From: DALYDD01 sp046049705
Lineage (GTDB): Bacteria > Patescibacteriota > Minisyncoccia > Phycocordibacterales > CAIZLB01
Length of the DNA stretch: 8,278 bases
Direction of reading: 5' to 3'
Assembly (NCBI GenBank): GCA_046049705.1
Contig: JBJOQZ010000003.1
Location: 1-8,278, forward strand
Shown here: one piece after another, positions 1 to 5,414 of the stretch
Position numbering within the stretch: position 1 is the stretch's first letter
Layout: every line of letters begins with the position of its first letter
The notes under the pieces: generated by a model
Database searches by the model: none
What the model was told of the DNA's origin: nothing
The model's input: only the letters and a program-made list of their open reading frames with translations
Program-made: the position numbers and the translations under genes

Positions 1-259
1 TGCAGGTCTTTTGCTCGATAAAAGCGGCCTATCACACAAGCATGGATTAAAATCGTTTGGTGGAGTTATCGATGCAGGATATCGTGGAGAGGTACACGCA
101 GGAATTATGAATCTCGGAACCCTCCCTTATACCCTCAATGCTGGTGACAAGATTATCCAGATGCTTATCATGCCAGTGGTCCGCGTGGATATCACAGAAA
201 CCGAAGAACTTTCTAATTCAGATAGAGGTGCTGGTGCTTTTGGAAGTAGTGGGAAGTAA
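1..259 (+). CDS. dut: dUTP diphosphatase, C-terminal part (5' end outside window)
   Basis: This is the C-terminal part of a trimeric dUTPase, which hydrolyses dUTP to dUMP and pyrophosphate and so keeps uracil out of DNA. The frame is open from base 2 at the left edge, so the apparent TTG start at 11 is internal and motif 1 lies outside the window. Visible family motifs, in order, are: motif 2, DKSGLSHKHG, where the usual Pro-Arg before SGL is Asp-Lys; motif 3, GGVIDAGYRGE, with the Asp and Tyr that contact the deoxyuridine; motif 4, AGDKIIQMLI; and the C-terminal P-loop-like motif 5, RGAGAFGSSGK, with the Phe that stacks on the base (usual form RGxGGFGSTG). The spacing matches short bacterial dUTPases. 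The gene converges with the regulator at 282-1085, leaving 22 bases between the stop codons. The assignment is firm. Confidence 0.93.
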   Translation, partial: AGLLLDKSGLSHKHGLKSFGGVIDAGYRGEVHAGIMNLGTLPYTLNAGDKIIQMLIMPVVRVDITETEELSNSDRGAGAFGSSGK

Positions 260-281
260 ACGTCCCTACTGATCCCTTTAT

Positions 282-1085
282 CTAAACACTTTTCAAAAAC
301 TCCTCCGTATCTTTAGGGTTAGTTTTTAGTTCCTTAGAAATACTCCATATCAAATCAAATTGGGCTTTTAGTAATTGAGAAAAATCTTTACTACTGATAA
401 TAAATCCAAACCCTTCTTTTCTTGAAGATACGATTGCTACTTTATCTGCATAATTCCAATACCCCATATCCCATATCATTTGCTTAGGTGCAATTCTAAT
501 TTCTCGTTTAAAGGCCTTACCCGCTCCTAAGGCAGGTTGATCTTTAAAACTTACCGCTCGAGCCTTTGGCCATATCGCTTTTATATATATATTTTTTCTT
601 ATTCTTTGGCGATTGTGATTTTCAAAATATTCTTTACCCAAGACAGCGATCATCTCACTTATAGGAAACATAGATTGAATTTCAATATCTTTATACCACA
701 ATACATCATTGAGAACCTGTCTCACACCCTCCTTACCAGTGTAAAATTTTATTTTGGGCATAAACGACTCCCCTTGCGTCAGCAGAGTTGGAATCAACTT
801 CTCAAGCTTCTTTTTTTCTATTTCAAGGGTATGAATTTTATCCTCGAGTATTTGAGGTATCTTTTTCACATCGTCGACACAGAATACTTTCTTATCATTT
901 TTTATTTGCTCTATCACAAGGCCATGGTTAGACAATGACTTTAAATTATCATATACAGATGGCCGAGGTATATTTAAGTTCTCAGCAATTTGCCTTGCAG
1001 AAGCTCCATTGCATTCGAGTAAATATGAATAAATGCGATGCGCAGGACCAGTGAGTTGTAGTTCATTAAAAAGTGTTTGAAGCAT
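282..1085 (-). CDS. TrmB-family transcriptional regulator
   Basis: This is a 267-aa protein with a TrmB-type layout. Residues 1-70 form a winged helix-turn-helix; the likely recognition helix is in IPRPSVYDNLKSL (39-51). A Lys/Glu-rich, coiled-coil-like linker follows (about 78-102). The C-terminal domain begins KIKFYTGKEGVRQVL (111-125), the typical opening of the phospholipase D-like sensor domain of TrmB proteins, which in characterised archaeal members binds sugars. The frame can be extended to 1226, but that would run through the divergent promoter and into the neighbouring gene. The Met at 1085 sits just before the helical domain and is preferred, although it has no SD. It is divergent from the secreted-protein gene at 1168, with an 82-bp gap containing a palindrome, so control of that gene and of itself is plausible. 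The effector is unknown. Confidence 0.82.
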   Translation of the reverse strand: MLQTLFNELQLTGPAHRIYSYLLECNGASARQIAENLNIPRPSVYDNLKSLSNHGLVIEQIKNDKKVFCVDDVKKIPQILEDKIHTLEIEKKKLEKLIPTLLTQGESFMPKIKFYTGKEGVRQVLNDVLWYKDIEIQSMFPISEMIAVLGKEYFENHNRQRIRKNIYIKAIWPKARAVSFKDQPALGAGKAFKREIRIAPKQMIWDMGYWNYADKVAIVSSRKEGFGFIISSKDFSQLLKAQFDLIWSISKELKTNPKDTEEFLKSV

Positions 1086-1097
1086 GCGTGTGGATTT

Positions 1098-1126
1098 TTG
1101 TCGATTTTCGACGACATATTTACAAT
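1098..1126 (+). promoter_or_regulatory. Sigma-70-type promoter for the secreted barrel-like protein
   Basis: A -35 element TTGTCG (1098-1103; 4 of 6 consensus bases) and a -10 element TACAAT (1121-1126; 5 of 6) are separated by exactly 17 bases. The predicted transcript would start near 1133, leaving a leader of about 35 bases that carries the GGAGGT ribosome binding site at 1155-1160. Confidence 0.5.
1100..1112. promoter_or_regulatory. Candidate operator palindrome between divergent genes
   Basis: A perfect inverted repeat, GTCGA-TTT-TCGAC, overlaps the -35 element and the spacer of the predicted rightward promoter at 1098-1126. It starts 15 bases upstream of the regulator's start codon. 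This is the position expected for a repressor site controlling the secreted-protein gene, and possibly the regulator. That the TrmB-like protein binds here is inference. Confidence 0.4.
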
Positions 1127-1154
1127 AATCTACAAACGTACTAGTGTCAATTCT

Positions 1155-1160
1155 GGAGGT
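1155..1160 (+). promoter_or_regulatory. Strong Shine-Dalgarno that fixes the start at 1168
   Basis: GGAGGT lies 7 bases before the ATG at 1168, which is optimal spacing. It rules out the upstream GTG at 1144 in the same frame, because that start would place the ribosome binding site inside the coding region. No other gene in the window has a comparable site. Confidence 0.75.
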
Positions 1161-1167
1161 TCTCCAT

Positions 1168-1980
1168 ATGAAAGCAACGTATACACCAATCGGAATTGTC
1201 ATTCTGGCAATTATCACCCTATTCACTTCACCCCTGCTCTACGCAGACAACCAAAGTATAGCCCCGGCGAATAACCAATCTGACCCTGGGCCACATATAA
1301 GTCTTTCGTTCGCCGTTCACGAACGATATCTGGCCAATCGCATTAGTCGTCAACTCAATGATGAACCGAGCCTGTGGACCCAAGCAAATATAAAGTGGAA
1401 TTCTGGTTGGTATGCCAACTGGCTCGAAATCCACGGTCTCAATGACTCCACTTGGTCAAACAACAGTGCCGATGAGACGCAAGTTACCATCGGTAAAAAC
1501 TGGAAAGTCTGGGATCTGGATATCAAGGCTGAGGCCACTCTCATCAATATACATCCAATCAGTGCTTGGTTTGAGCATGATCGTCTGTCGGTTGATGTAT
1601 ATGTCTCCAAGCCGATTTCACTGTCGGCCAAACATACTATCACCCCAGAATTGAGGTTCATCTGGTTCGCAGACACAAGCGATATTGAGTCTGGGGTGCC
1701 GATAGCTATGTTGAGCGTAAATCATACATGGAAGCAATTCTGTGGTCGCAGTGATCTATCGCTCAAGACTAGGCTTACTGCCAGTTGGGATGGTGGCCTA
1801 TATGCCGATGATGCATCTGTGGTCATGGGACAATTTGACACTAGTCTCAATTGGAAGATTAGTGCGCAAGCTTCCCTGCAGGCGGGCATTAAATTGTTTC
1901 AGCCTTTCACCCACAATGTATCAGATGGTAGAGACGGATTGCGCAGCAGTTTTTACGTTGGCACATCAGTCTCGTTCTAG
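1168..1980 (+). CDS. Secreted, outer-membrane-beta-barrel-like protein of unknown function
   Basis: I do not recognise a named family. The 270-aa product starts with a clear Sec signal peptide: a short basic start (MK), a hydrophobic core at about residues 8-20, and probable cleavage after LLYA (26/27). The mature part has no further hydrophobic helix. It consists of alternating, Trp- and Tyr-rich amphipathic stretches separated by polar turns (for example ANIKWNSGWYANWLEIHG and TSLNWKISAQASLQAGIKLF), and it ends FYVGTSVSF. A terminal Phe with alternating apolar residues before it is the usual C-terminal signal of outer-membrane barrels in diderm bacteria. There is one Cys. GC is about 47% (284 of 600 bases at 1261-1860), against about 35% in parts of the adjacent regulator gene that I counted. 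With the window's only strong SD, this suggests transferred DNA. The gene is probably controlled by the divergent TrmB-like protein. Confidence 0.75.
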   Translation: MKATYTPIGIVILAIITLFTSPLLYADNQSIAPANNQSDPGPHISLSFAVHERYLANRISRQLNDEPSLWTQANIKWNSGWYANWLEIHGLNDSTWSNNSADETQVTIGKNWKVWDLDIKAEATLINIHPISAWFEHDRLSVDVYVSKPISLSAKHTITPELRFIWFADTSDIESGVPIAMLSVNHTWKQFCGRSDLSLKTRLTASWDGGLYADDASVVMGQFDTSLNWKISAQASLQAGIKLFQPFTHNVSDGRDGLRSSFYVGTSVSF

Positions 1981-1999
1981 ATCCAGAATACGGATTGTA

Positions 2000-2028
2000 C
2001 CCCTTCCTTGTTGAACATGAGGAAGGGG
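2000..2028 (+). terminator. Hairpin terminator between convergent genes
   Basis: A 9-bp perfect stem (CCCCTTCCT, 2000-2008, with AGGAAGGGG, 2020-2028) and an 11-base loop follow the secreted-protein stop by 19 bases. A moderately T-rich run (TTCACTTTGT) comes after it in the rightward direction. The hairpin ends 1 base before the stop codon of the convergent glycosyltransferase. It probably terminates the rightward transcript and may also slow the leftward one, although the leftward T-run is poor. Confidence 0.6.
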
Positions 2029-2029
2029 T

Positions 2030-2788
2030 TCACTTTGTATCACCTCTCACCATATACCTCCAATACAACCTCACTAAATCTATTGAAATCCTTGGTATAT
2101 CTTTCACACCAAGTGTACTTCCTGAGATATCATTCCACACTACAGGAATTTCTTTCACAATATACTGTTGTTTTTTTGCCAATAAGAAAAGTTCTATTTC
2201 AGAGACCCAGCCAGTAGTTGAAATACGTCCATACAAACTTCGCGCGGCAGTAGTCTTAAATAATTTAAATCCATTCTGTGAATCTGTCACTGGTAGGTTA
2301 AATACTTTGCGCACAAATACATGAAAAAGATTACCGAGCACCTGTCTCATTATTCCTTGTTTATGTGCTACAGATGCCCCCTGTATTCTGCGTGAGGAAT
2401 TTATAATATCAACCTCAATATCAGAATTACGTCCTAGAACCCGCACCATATCTGATACAAATTTGATATCAGTAGCATTGTCGGCATCCATCACCAATAC
2501 GTATTCATATTTTGCTTGCTTTACCCCCTCTCGCACTGCACTTCCTTTACCTTTTGGTGCATGCAACACTTTCATATTGAGGGGCGAATGTTTTATCAAT
2601 TCTTCGAGAACTTGCGTGGTATTATCACTTGATCCATTTTCAATACAGATAACCTCTACTTGTTCAAAATCTTTTGTGCCACTTGTATTAGATACAAAAA
2701 ACTCCTCCAATCGTCTGATTGTGGTCTTTATTCTTTGTGCTTCATTGTAGCAAGGGATAATGACTGAGATGTCCATGCTCATCATCAT
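2030..2788 (-). CDS. Family 2 glycosyltransferase, dolichyl/polyprenyl-phosphate glucosyltransferase type
   Basis: This is a 252-aa GT-A-fold enzyme predicted to move a sugar from a nucleotide donor to a polyprenyl phosphate at the inner face of the membrane. Visible motifs are SVIIPCYNE (8-16, nucleotide binding), ENGSSDNT (50-57), KGKGSAVREG (79-88), the metal-binding DAD (101-103), DSQNGFKLF (169-177), GWVSEIELFLLA (193-204) and EIPVVWNDISGSTL (213-226). The last three resemble the Alg5-like branch (DTQCGFKLF and GW-E-L in that group) more than the mannosyl DPM1 branch. No membrane helix is present, so it would act as a peripheral protein. The start is uncertain among several Met codons (MMMSM), and there is no SD. 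A weak -10-like TAGAAT lies at 2797-2802. It is separated from rplK by a strong hairpin, so it is probably transcribed independently. The sugar and acceptor cannot be told from sequence. Confidence 0.86.
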   Translation of the reverse strand: MMMSMDISVIIPCYNEAQRIKTTIRRLEEFFVSNTSGTKDFEQVEVICIENGSSDNTTQVLEELIKHSPLNMKVLHAPKGKGSAVREGVKQAKYEYVLVMDADNATDIKFVSDMVRVLGRNSDIEVDIINSSRRIQGASVAHKQGIMRQVLGNLFHVFVRKVFNLPVTDSQNGFKLFKTTAARSLYGRISTTGWVSEIELFLLAKKQQYIVKEIPVVWNDISGSTLGVKDIPRISIDLVRLYWRYMVRGDTK

Positions 2789-2806
2789 ATCAATTTATTC
2801 TACTAA

Positions 2807-2850
2807 TATAAAACAAAACACCGAGACTTGACCCGGTGTTTTGTTTTATA
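2807..2850 (-). terminator. Strong bidirectional terminator after rplK
   Basis: This is a perfect 17-bp inverted repeat (arms 2807-2823 and 2834-2850) with a 10-base loop. Its core is CACCG/CGGTG, flanked by an A-rich arm and a TTTTGTTTTA arm, which is the A-tract/stem/T-tract form of an intrinsic terminator. It begins 29 bases after the rplK stop and ends 18 bases before the glycosyltransferase start, closing the secE-nusG-rplK unit. The symmetry would let it work on both strands. Confidence 0.85.
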
Positions 2851-2879
2851 GGATTAAGGGCAAAACTGAGTATTTGATA

Positions 2880-3305
2880 CTACCCAATCACCTCTACCCC
2901 AAGTGATCGACATGTACCTTCAATCATCTTGATGGCACCTTCGATATCTTTTGCGTTCATGTCTACCATCTTTCGTTCTGCAATAGCTCGAACTTGATCT
3001 TTTGTAATCTTCCCTACTTTCTTAGAGTTTGGATGACCAGAACCAGATTCGATACCAATAGCCTTTTTAACAAGACTTGCTGCAGGAGGAGTCTTGAGGA
3101 CGAAATCAAATGTTCGATCTTCGAAGACTGAAATTACTACAGGGATAATATCATTTCCGAGTGGAGCTGTAGCATCATTGAATCGTTTTACGAATTCACC
3201 GATGTTTACACCTGCCTGACCCAAAGCAGGACCTACTGGTGGAGCTGGGTTTGCCTTTCCTGCAGGAATCTGCAGTTTGAGCGATTTAATTACTTTTTTA
3301 GCCAT
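2880..3305 (-). CDS. rplK: 50S ribosomal protein L11 (uL11)
   Basis: This 141-aa protein is the usual length for L11, the protein of the GTPase-associated centre that binds 23S rRNA with L10 and is the target region of thiostrepton. The N-terminal domain carries the conserved proline-rich segment PANPAPPVGPALGQAG-like (residues about 16-32, here KANPAPPVGPALGQAG). The C-terminal rRNA-binding domain carries GIESGSGHPNSKKVGKIT. The start at 3305 (MAKKVIKSLKLQIPAGKA) matches the family start. The frame is open to 3371, but the extra 22 residues have no family counterpart. No SD is present. It is the last gene of secE-nusG-rplK. Unlike the common bacterial order, rplA does not follow: a terminator and a glycosyltransferase gene come next. 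Confidence 0.97.
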   Translation of the reverse strand: MAKKVIKSLKLQIPAGKANPAPPVGPALGQAGVNIGEFVKRFNDATAPLGNDIIPVVISVFEDRTFDFVLKTPPAASLVKKAIGIESGSGHPNSKKVGKITKDQVRAIAERKMVDMNAKDIEGAIKMIEGTCRSLGVEVIG

Positions 3306-3394
3306 ATAAATTGTGTTGATTGCGATTAAATTGTCACTTTTGTCACTTAGATCCTCAGGGTCCATACCCAAGGTACTGTAGAAGCAGTGGGGTT

Positions 3395-3423
3395 ATAGTA
3401 CTGATTTTTAGGAGTTTTTGCAA
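3395..3423 (-). promoter_or_regulatory. Possible internal promoter in the nusG-rplK gap
   Basis: On the minus strand, TTGCAA (3418-3423; 4 of 6) and TACTAT (3395-3400; 4 of 6) are separated by 17 bases within the 155-base gap between nusG and rplK, the longest non-coding stretch in the window. The gap also holds a small hairpin (GGGT/ACCC with flanking CCT/AGG, 3353-3373) and a tandem TGTCACTT (3332-3339 and 3341-3348). The promoter is weak by sequence and could be chance. Confidence 0.25.
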
Positions 3424-3460
3424 GGACCGATAAACCTCGCTCTACCTATTACACCAAGAA

Positions 3461-4003
3461 CTACACTCGTCGAATTTGCAAGAAATCCAATTCAACCGGA
3501 GTTTCTCGTCCGAACATAGAGACGAGGACACGCACTTTACCGCGCTCATCATCGACTTCTGCCACTTTACCTTCAAGGTCTTTAAACGGACCGTCTGTAA
3601 TATTGACCAAATCCCCTACTGTGAGATCAGTAGTATGCTTAATTTGTTCAGAATTCATGTTCTTGAACAATTGCTCAATCTCTTCTTTAAGGAGTGGTCG
3701 TGGAGTATTTCCTGAACCTACAAACCCTGTTACTCGAGGAGTGTTTCGTACTACATACCATGAATCATCAGTTACAATCATGTCTACGAGCACATATCCA
3801 GGATAGATCTTTTCCTCTTCTTCAACTCGTTTCCCTGCTTTGATTTTAATCTTCTTTTCAGTAGGGACTACGACATTAAAAATTTTATCCTCCATAGTAA
3901 GAGATTCGATTCGTTGCTTCAAATTTCGAAGTACAGCATTTTCGTATCCTGCATAGGTATGTATTGCATACCAATTTCTTTCTCCAGCTACTTGTTTTGA
4001 CAT
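3461..4003 (-). CDS. nusG: Transcription termination/antitermination factor NusG
   Basis: This 180-aa protein has the complete NusG architecture. The NGN domain (about 9-115) contains WYAIHTYAGYE (11-21), YPGYVLVDM (67-75) and VRNTPRVTGFVG (85-96), which bind the clamp helices of RNA polymerase. The C-terminal KOW domain (about 127-178) contains GDLVNITDGPFKDLEGKV and ends ELDFLQIRRV; in bacteria it contacts Rho or ribosomal protein S10. A basic/acidic segment (KKIKIKAGKRVEEEEK, 50-65) precedes the YPGY motif, as in many bacterial NusG proteins. The start at 4003 is the only one consistent with the N-terminal motif, and there is no SD. It lies 27 bases downstream of secE, in the classic secE-nusG order. 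Confidence 0.97.
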   Translation of the reverse strand: MSKQVAGERNWYAIHTYAGYENAVLRNLKQRIESLTMEDKIFNVVVPTEKKIKIKAGKRVEEEEKIYPGYVLVDMIVTDDSWYVVRNTPRVTGFVGSGNTPRPLLKEEIEQLFKNMNSEQIKHTTDLTVGDLVNITDGPFKDLEGKVAEVDDERGKVRVLVSMFGRETPVELDFLQIRRV

Positions 4004-4030
4004 AGTGGTTTTTAGATTAAAAATGAATAA

Positions 4031-4210
4031 TTATGAGATAAAGATATTAAGAATCTTTGCAAACAAGGCATCGAGGGCACCAAGATAAGCTGCCATTACA
4101 AGAGAAATCACTATCACAAGTGCAGTATAAGCCAATGCCTGCTTTCGAGTTGGCCAGCTTACATGCTTCATTTCTGAAGCGGTATCTTTGAAATATTGTT
4201 GTATTGCCAT
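4031..4210 (-). CDS. secE: Protein translocase subunit SecE (short form)
   Basis: This is a 59-aa protein translated here from ATG at 4208-4210 to TAA at 4031-4033. It begins MAIQQYFKDTASEMKHVSWP and has the SecE signature: an amphipathic N-terminal helix followed by SEMKHVSWPTRKQAL (12-26). One membrane helix follows (about 27-48, ALAYTALVIVISLVMAAYL). This is the minimal single-span form common outside the gamma-proteobacteria; SecE clamps SecY in the SecYEG channel. Its place immediately before nusG confirms the call. There is no SD. The start codon is 11 bases downstream of a terminator-like hairpin that lies between it and its promoter. Confidence 0.96.
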   Translation of the reverse strand: MAIQQYFKDTASEMKHVSWPTRKQALAYTALVIVISLVMAAYLGALDALFAKILNIFIS

Positions 4211-4221
4211 GTTTTTGTATT

Positions 4222-4249
4222 TAAAAACACCCCTCTTGGGGTGTTTTTA
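4222..4249 (-). terminator. Terminator-like hairpin in the secE leader
   Basis: A 12-bp perfect stem (core CACCCC/GGGGTG with A5 and T5 arms) closes a TCTT tetraloop. It could end the SIMPL-gene transcript arriving from upstream. However, the best secE promoter (4264-4291) lies upstream of it, so the hairpin would also be the first structure in the secE-nusG-rplK transcript and would have to be read through. It may be an attenuator or a protective 5' hairpin. Confidence 0.7.
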
Positions 4250-4263
4250 TGGGTAATAACTAT

Positions 4264-4291
4264 ATTTTACCTGATTTTATGTATTTGTCAA
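4264..4291 (-). promoter_or_regulatory. Near-consensus promoter of secE-nusG-rplK
   Basis: On the minus strand, a perfect -35 TTGACA (4286-4291) and a -10 TAAAAT (4264-4269; 5 of 6) are separated by 16 bases. Transcription should start near 4257, giving a leader of about 47 bases that contains the hairpin at 4222-4249. This is the closest match to consensus in the window, as expected for a ribosomal/translocase operon. Confidence 0.75.
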
Positions 4292-4340
4292 AGTAAGAAT
4301 ATATCTAGCATCACTCTTTTTCAAGCCTTGTTTGACCCTA

Positions 4341-5297
4341 CTAATCTCGAATTTCAAATGTAACAGACACTCTTGATTCAATTTTAGCTTCACCAGTAGC
4401 AATTTCCGGACTGATTGCTGCATCCTTATATTGAGCAGACATCATTGCACCTTCATACATAGGTGCCATACCTCCTGTCTCTTCATAAAATGACGCCACT
4501 TTTCCAAGACGCACACCAAGTGACCGAGCAATCTGCTCTGCCTGAGCTCGTGCATCTGCGATTGCAAGCTGTCTCGCTTGCATCTTAAGTGCTTCAGGAT
4601 TGTCTATTGTATTTACCATATTTCCGACCCTAACACCTGCTGCGGCTAGACCTGTTAAAACATCTCCCGCTCGAGATGGATCAGTTTCAATGTTTCGAAC
4701 CTTTACTTGCACTGAGTGTGTTGTCTCATATCCAACAATTACTTGTTCATAGTTATTACATGGAGCCATAGGTGCAATCATGGTTGCAACCTCAGGGGCT
4801 AGACTAGACATCACTTTAACATCCTCTACTTCACAAGGTCGCACTTTCTGATCATATGTTGGATATGTATCATATGACAAAGTTGAAATATCTTTTTCGT
4901 TTACACCTTTAGATTTGAGGTATGCGAGTGCTTTATTATTTTGTTCTGCTGCAACGCTTTGTGCTTCAGTTGCAGTCTTCCCTTTTCCATAAGAAGAGAA
5001 TGTGAGAATAGTTACATCTTTTACACCCTTCACATCACCATTTCCATATACATTGATTACATATGGTGTTTGAGCAACTTCACCAATTGTAGTATACGTC
5101 TTCACTTCATTTATCGTTTTTACAAAAACAAAAACACAAAGTAGGGCCAATAACCCAAGGCCAGCCACTTTTACTGCATTCATCACCTGTCCTTCATTGA
5201 AAGACCAGTGATTTGAAGCCATATTTTGTACTGACTTCAAAAATGTACCCTTTTTGTTTTCACCACCTTTTTCGTTTTGATTATTTTGATTTGCCAT
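4341..5297 (-). CDS. Membrane-anchored SIMPL (DUF541) domain protein
   Basis: The protein is 318 aa from the second in-frame Met (MANQNNQNEK); an earlier Met at 5303 would add two residues, and the choice is not certain. Numbering from the earlier Met, residues 1-41 are polar, Asn/Lys-rich and presumably cytoplasmic; about 42-63 (AVKVAGLGLLALLCVFVFV) form one membrane anchor; about 78-320 form an extracellular SIMPL domain. Family features are the opening VINVYGNGDVKGVKDVTILTF, the Lys/Asp-rich KSKGVNEKDISTLSYDTYP segment, the ARQLAIADARAQAEQIARSLGVRLGKV helix region, and the final strand ESRVSVTFEIRD. Two Cys (157 and 182) flank an insertion and could form a disulphide outside the cell. SIMPL proteins form oligomeric assemblies in some bacteria, but their role is poorly defined. 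It has its own extended -10 promoter and probably forms a single-gene unit. Confidence 0.87.
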   Translation of the reverse strand: MANQNNQNEKGGENKKGTFLKSVQNMASNHWSFNEGQVMNAVKVAGLGLLALLCVFVFVKTINEVKTYTTIGEVAQTPYVINVYGNGDVKGVKDVTILTFSSYGKGKTATEAQSVAAEQNNKALAYLKSKGVNEKDISTLSYDTYPTYDQKVRPCEVEDVKVMSSLAPEVATMIAPMAPCNNYEQVIVGYETTHSVQVKVRNIETDPSRAGDVLTGLAAAGVRVGNMVNTIDNPEALKMQARQLAIADARAQAEQIARSLGVRLGKVASFYEETGGMAPMYEGAMMSAQYKDAAISPEIATGEAKIESRVSVTFEIRD

Positions 5298-5336
5298 AAA
5301 CATTCACTATAAATATAGAACACTTATTAATATGCT

Positions 5337-5348
5337 TGTATTATAGCA
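5337..5348 (-). promoter_or_regulatory. Extended -10 promoter of the SIMPL gene
   Basis: On the minus strand, TGCTATAAT contains a perfect TATAAT (5340-5345) preceded by TG one base away, the extended -10 form that can work with a poor -35. No good -35 is seen (GAAACA at a 17-base spacing). Transcription would begin near 5333, about 30 bases before the first Met. A 12-base palindrome, CTATAAATATAG (5307-5318), lies in the leader. Confidence 0.6.
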
Positions 5349-5414
5349 GACGCAATGCAGATTGTTTCATTACAAGTCTTTTATATGTAGGTTTCTTTTT
5401 TTGCAAGACATGCC

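Noticed and set aside
245..270. Imperfect hairpin (AGTA-gt-GGGA with TCCCTACT) at the end of dut as a terminator
   Set aside because: It has a 2-base bulge, overlaps the end of the coding region and is not followed by a T-run, so it is too weak to call.
537..938. 133-residue plus-strand frame opposite the TrmB-like regulator
   Set aside because: Phe/Tyr/Ile-rich composition typical of a reverse complement of an AT-rich gene; the minus-strand frame has clear HTH and TrmB features.
1086..1226. N-terminal extension of the TrmB-like regulator to 1226
   Set aside because: It would cover the divergent promoter, the strong SD and the first codons of the secreted-protein gene, and the 47 extra residues have no counterpart in TrmB proteins.
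1228..1676. Open frames on the opposite strand of, and in other frames within, the secreted-protein gene
   Set aside because: They lack domain features and start signals; the plus-strand frame with signal peptide, promoter and SD explains the region.
3306..3371. 22-residue N-terminal extension of L11
   Set aside because: L11 proteins begin at the MAKK-type start; the extension lies in the intergenic leader and has no family match.
4250..4340. A tRNA (such as the tRNA-Trp often found before secE)
   Set aside because: The stretch is AT-rich, has no cloverleaf arms or TTCGA-type T-loop, and is explained by the secE promoter.
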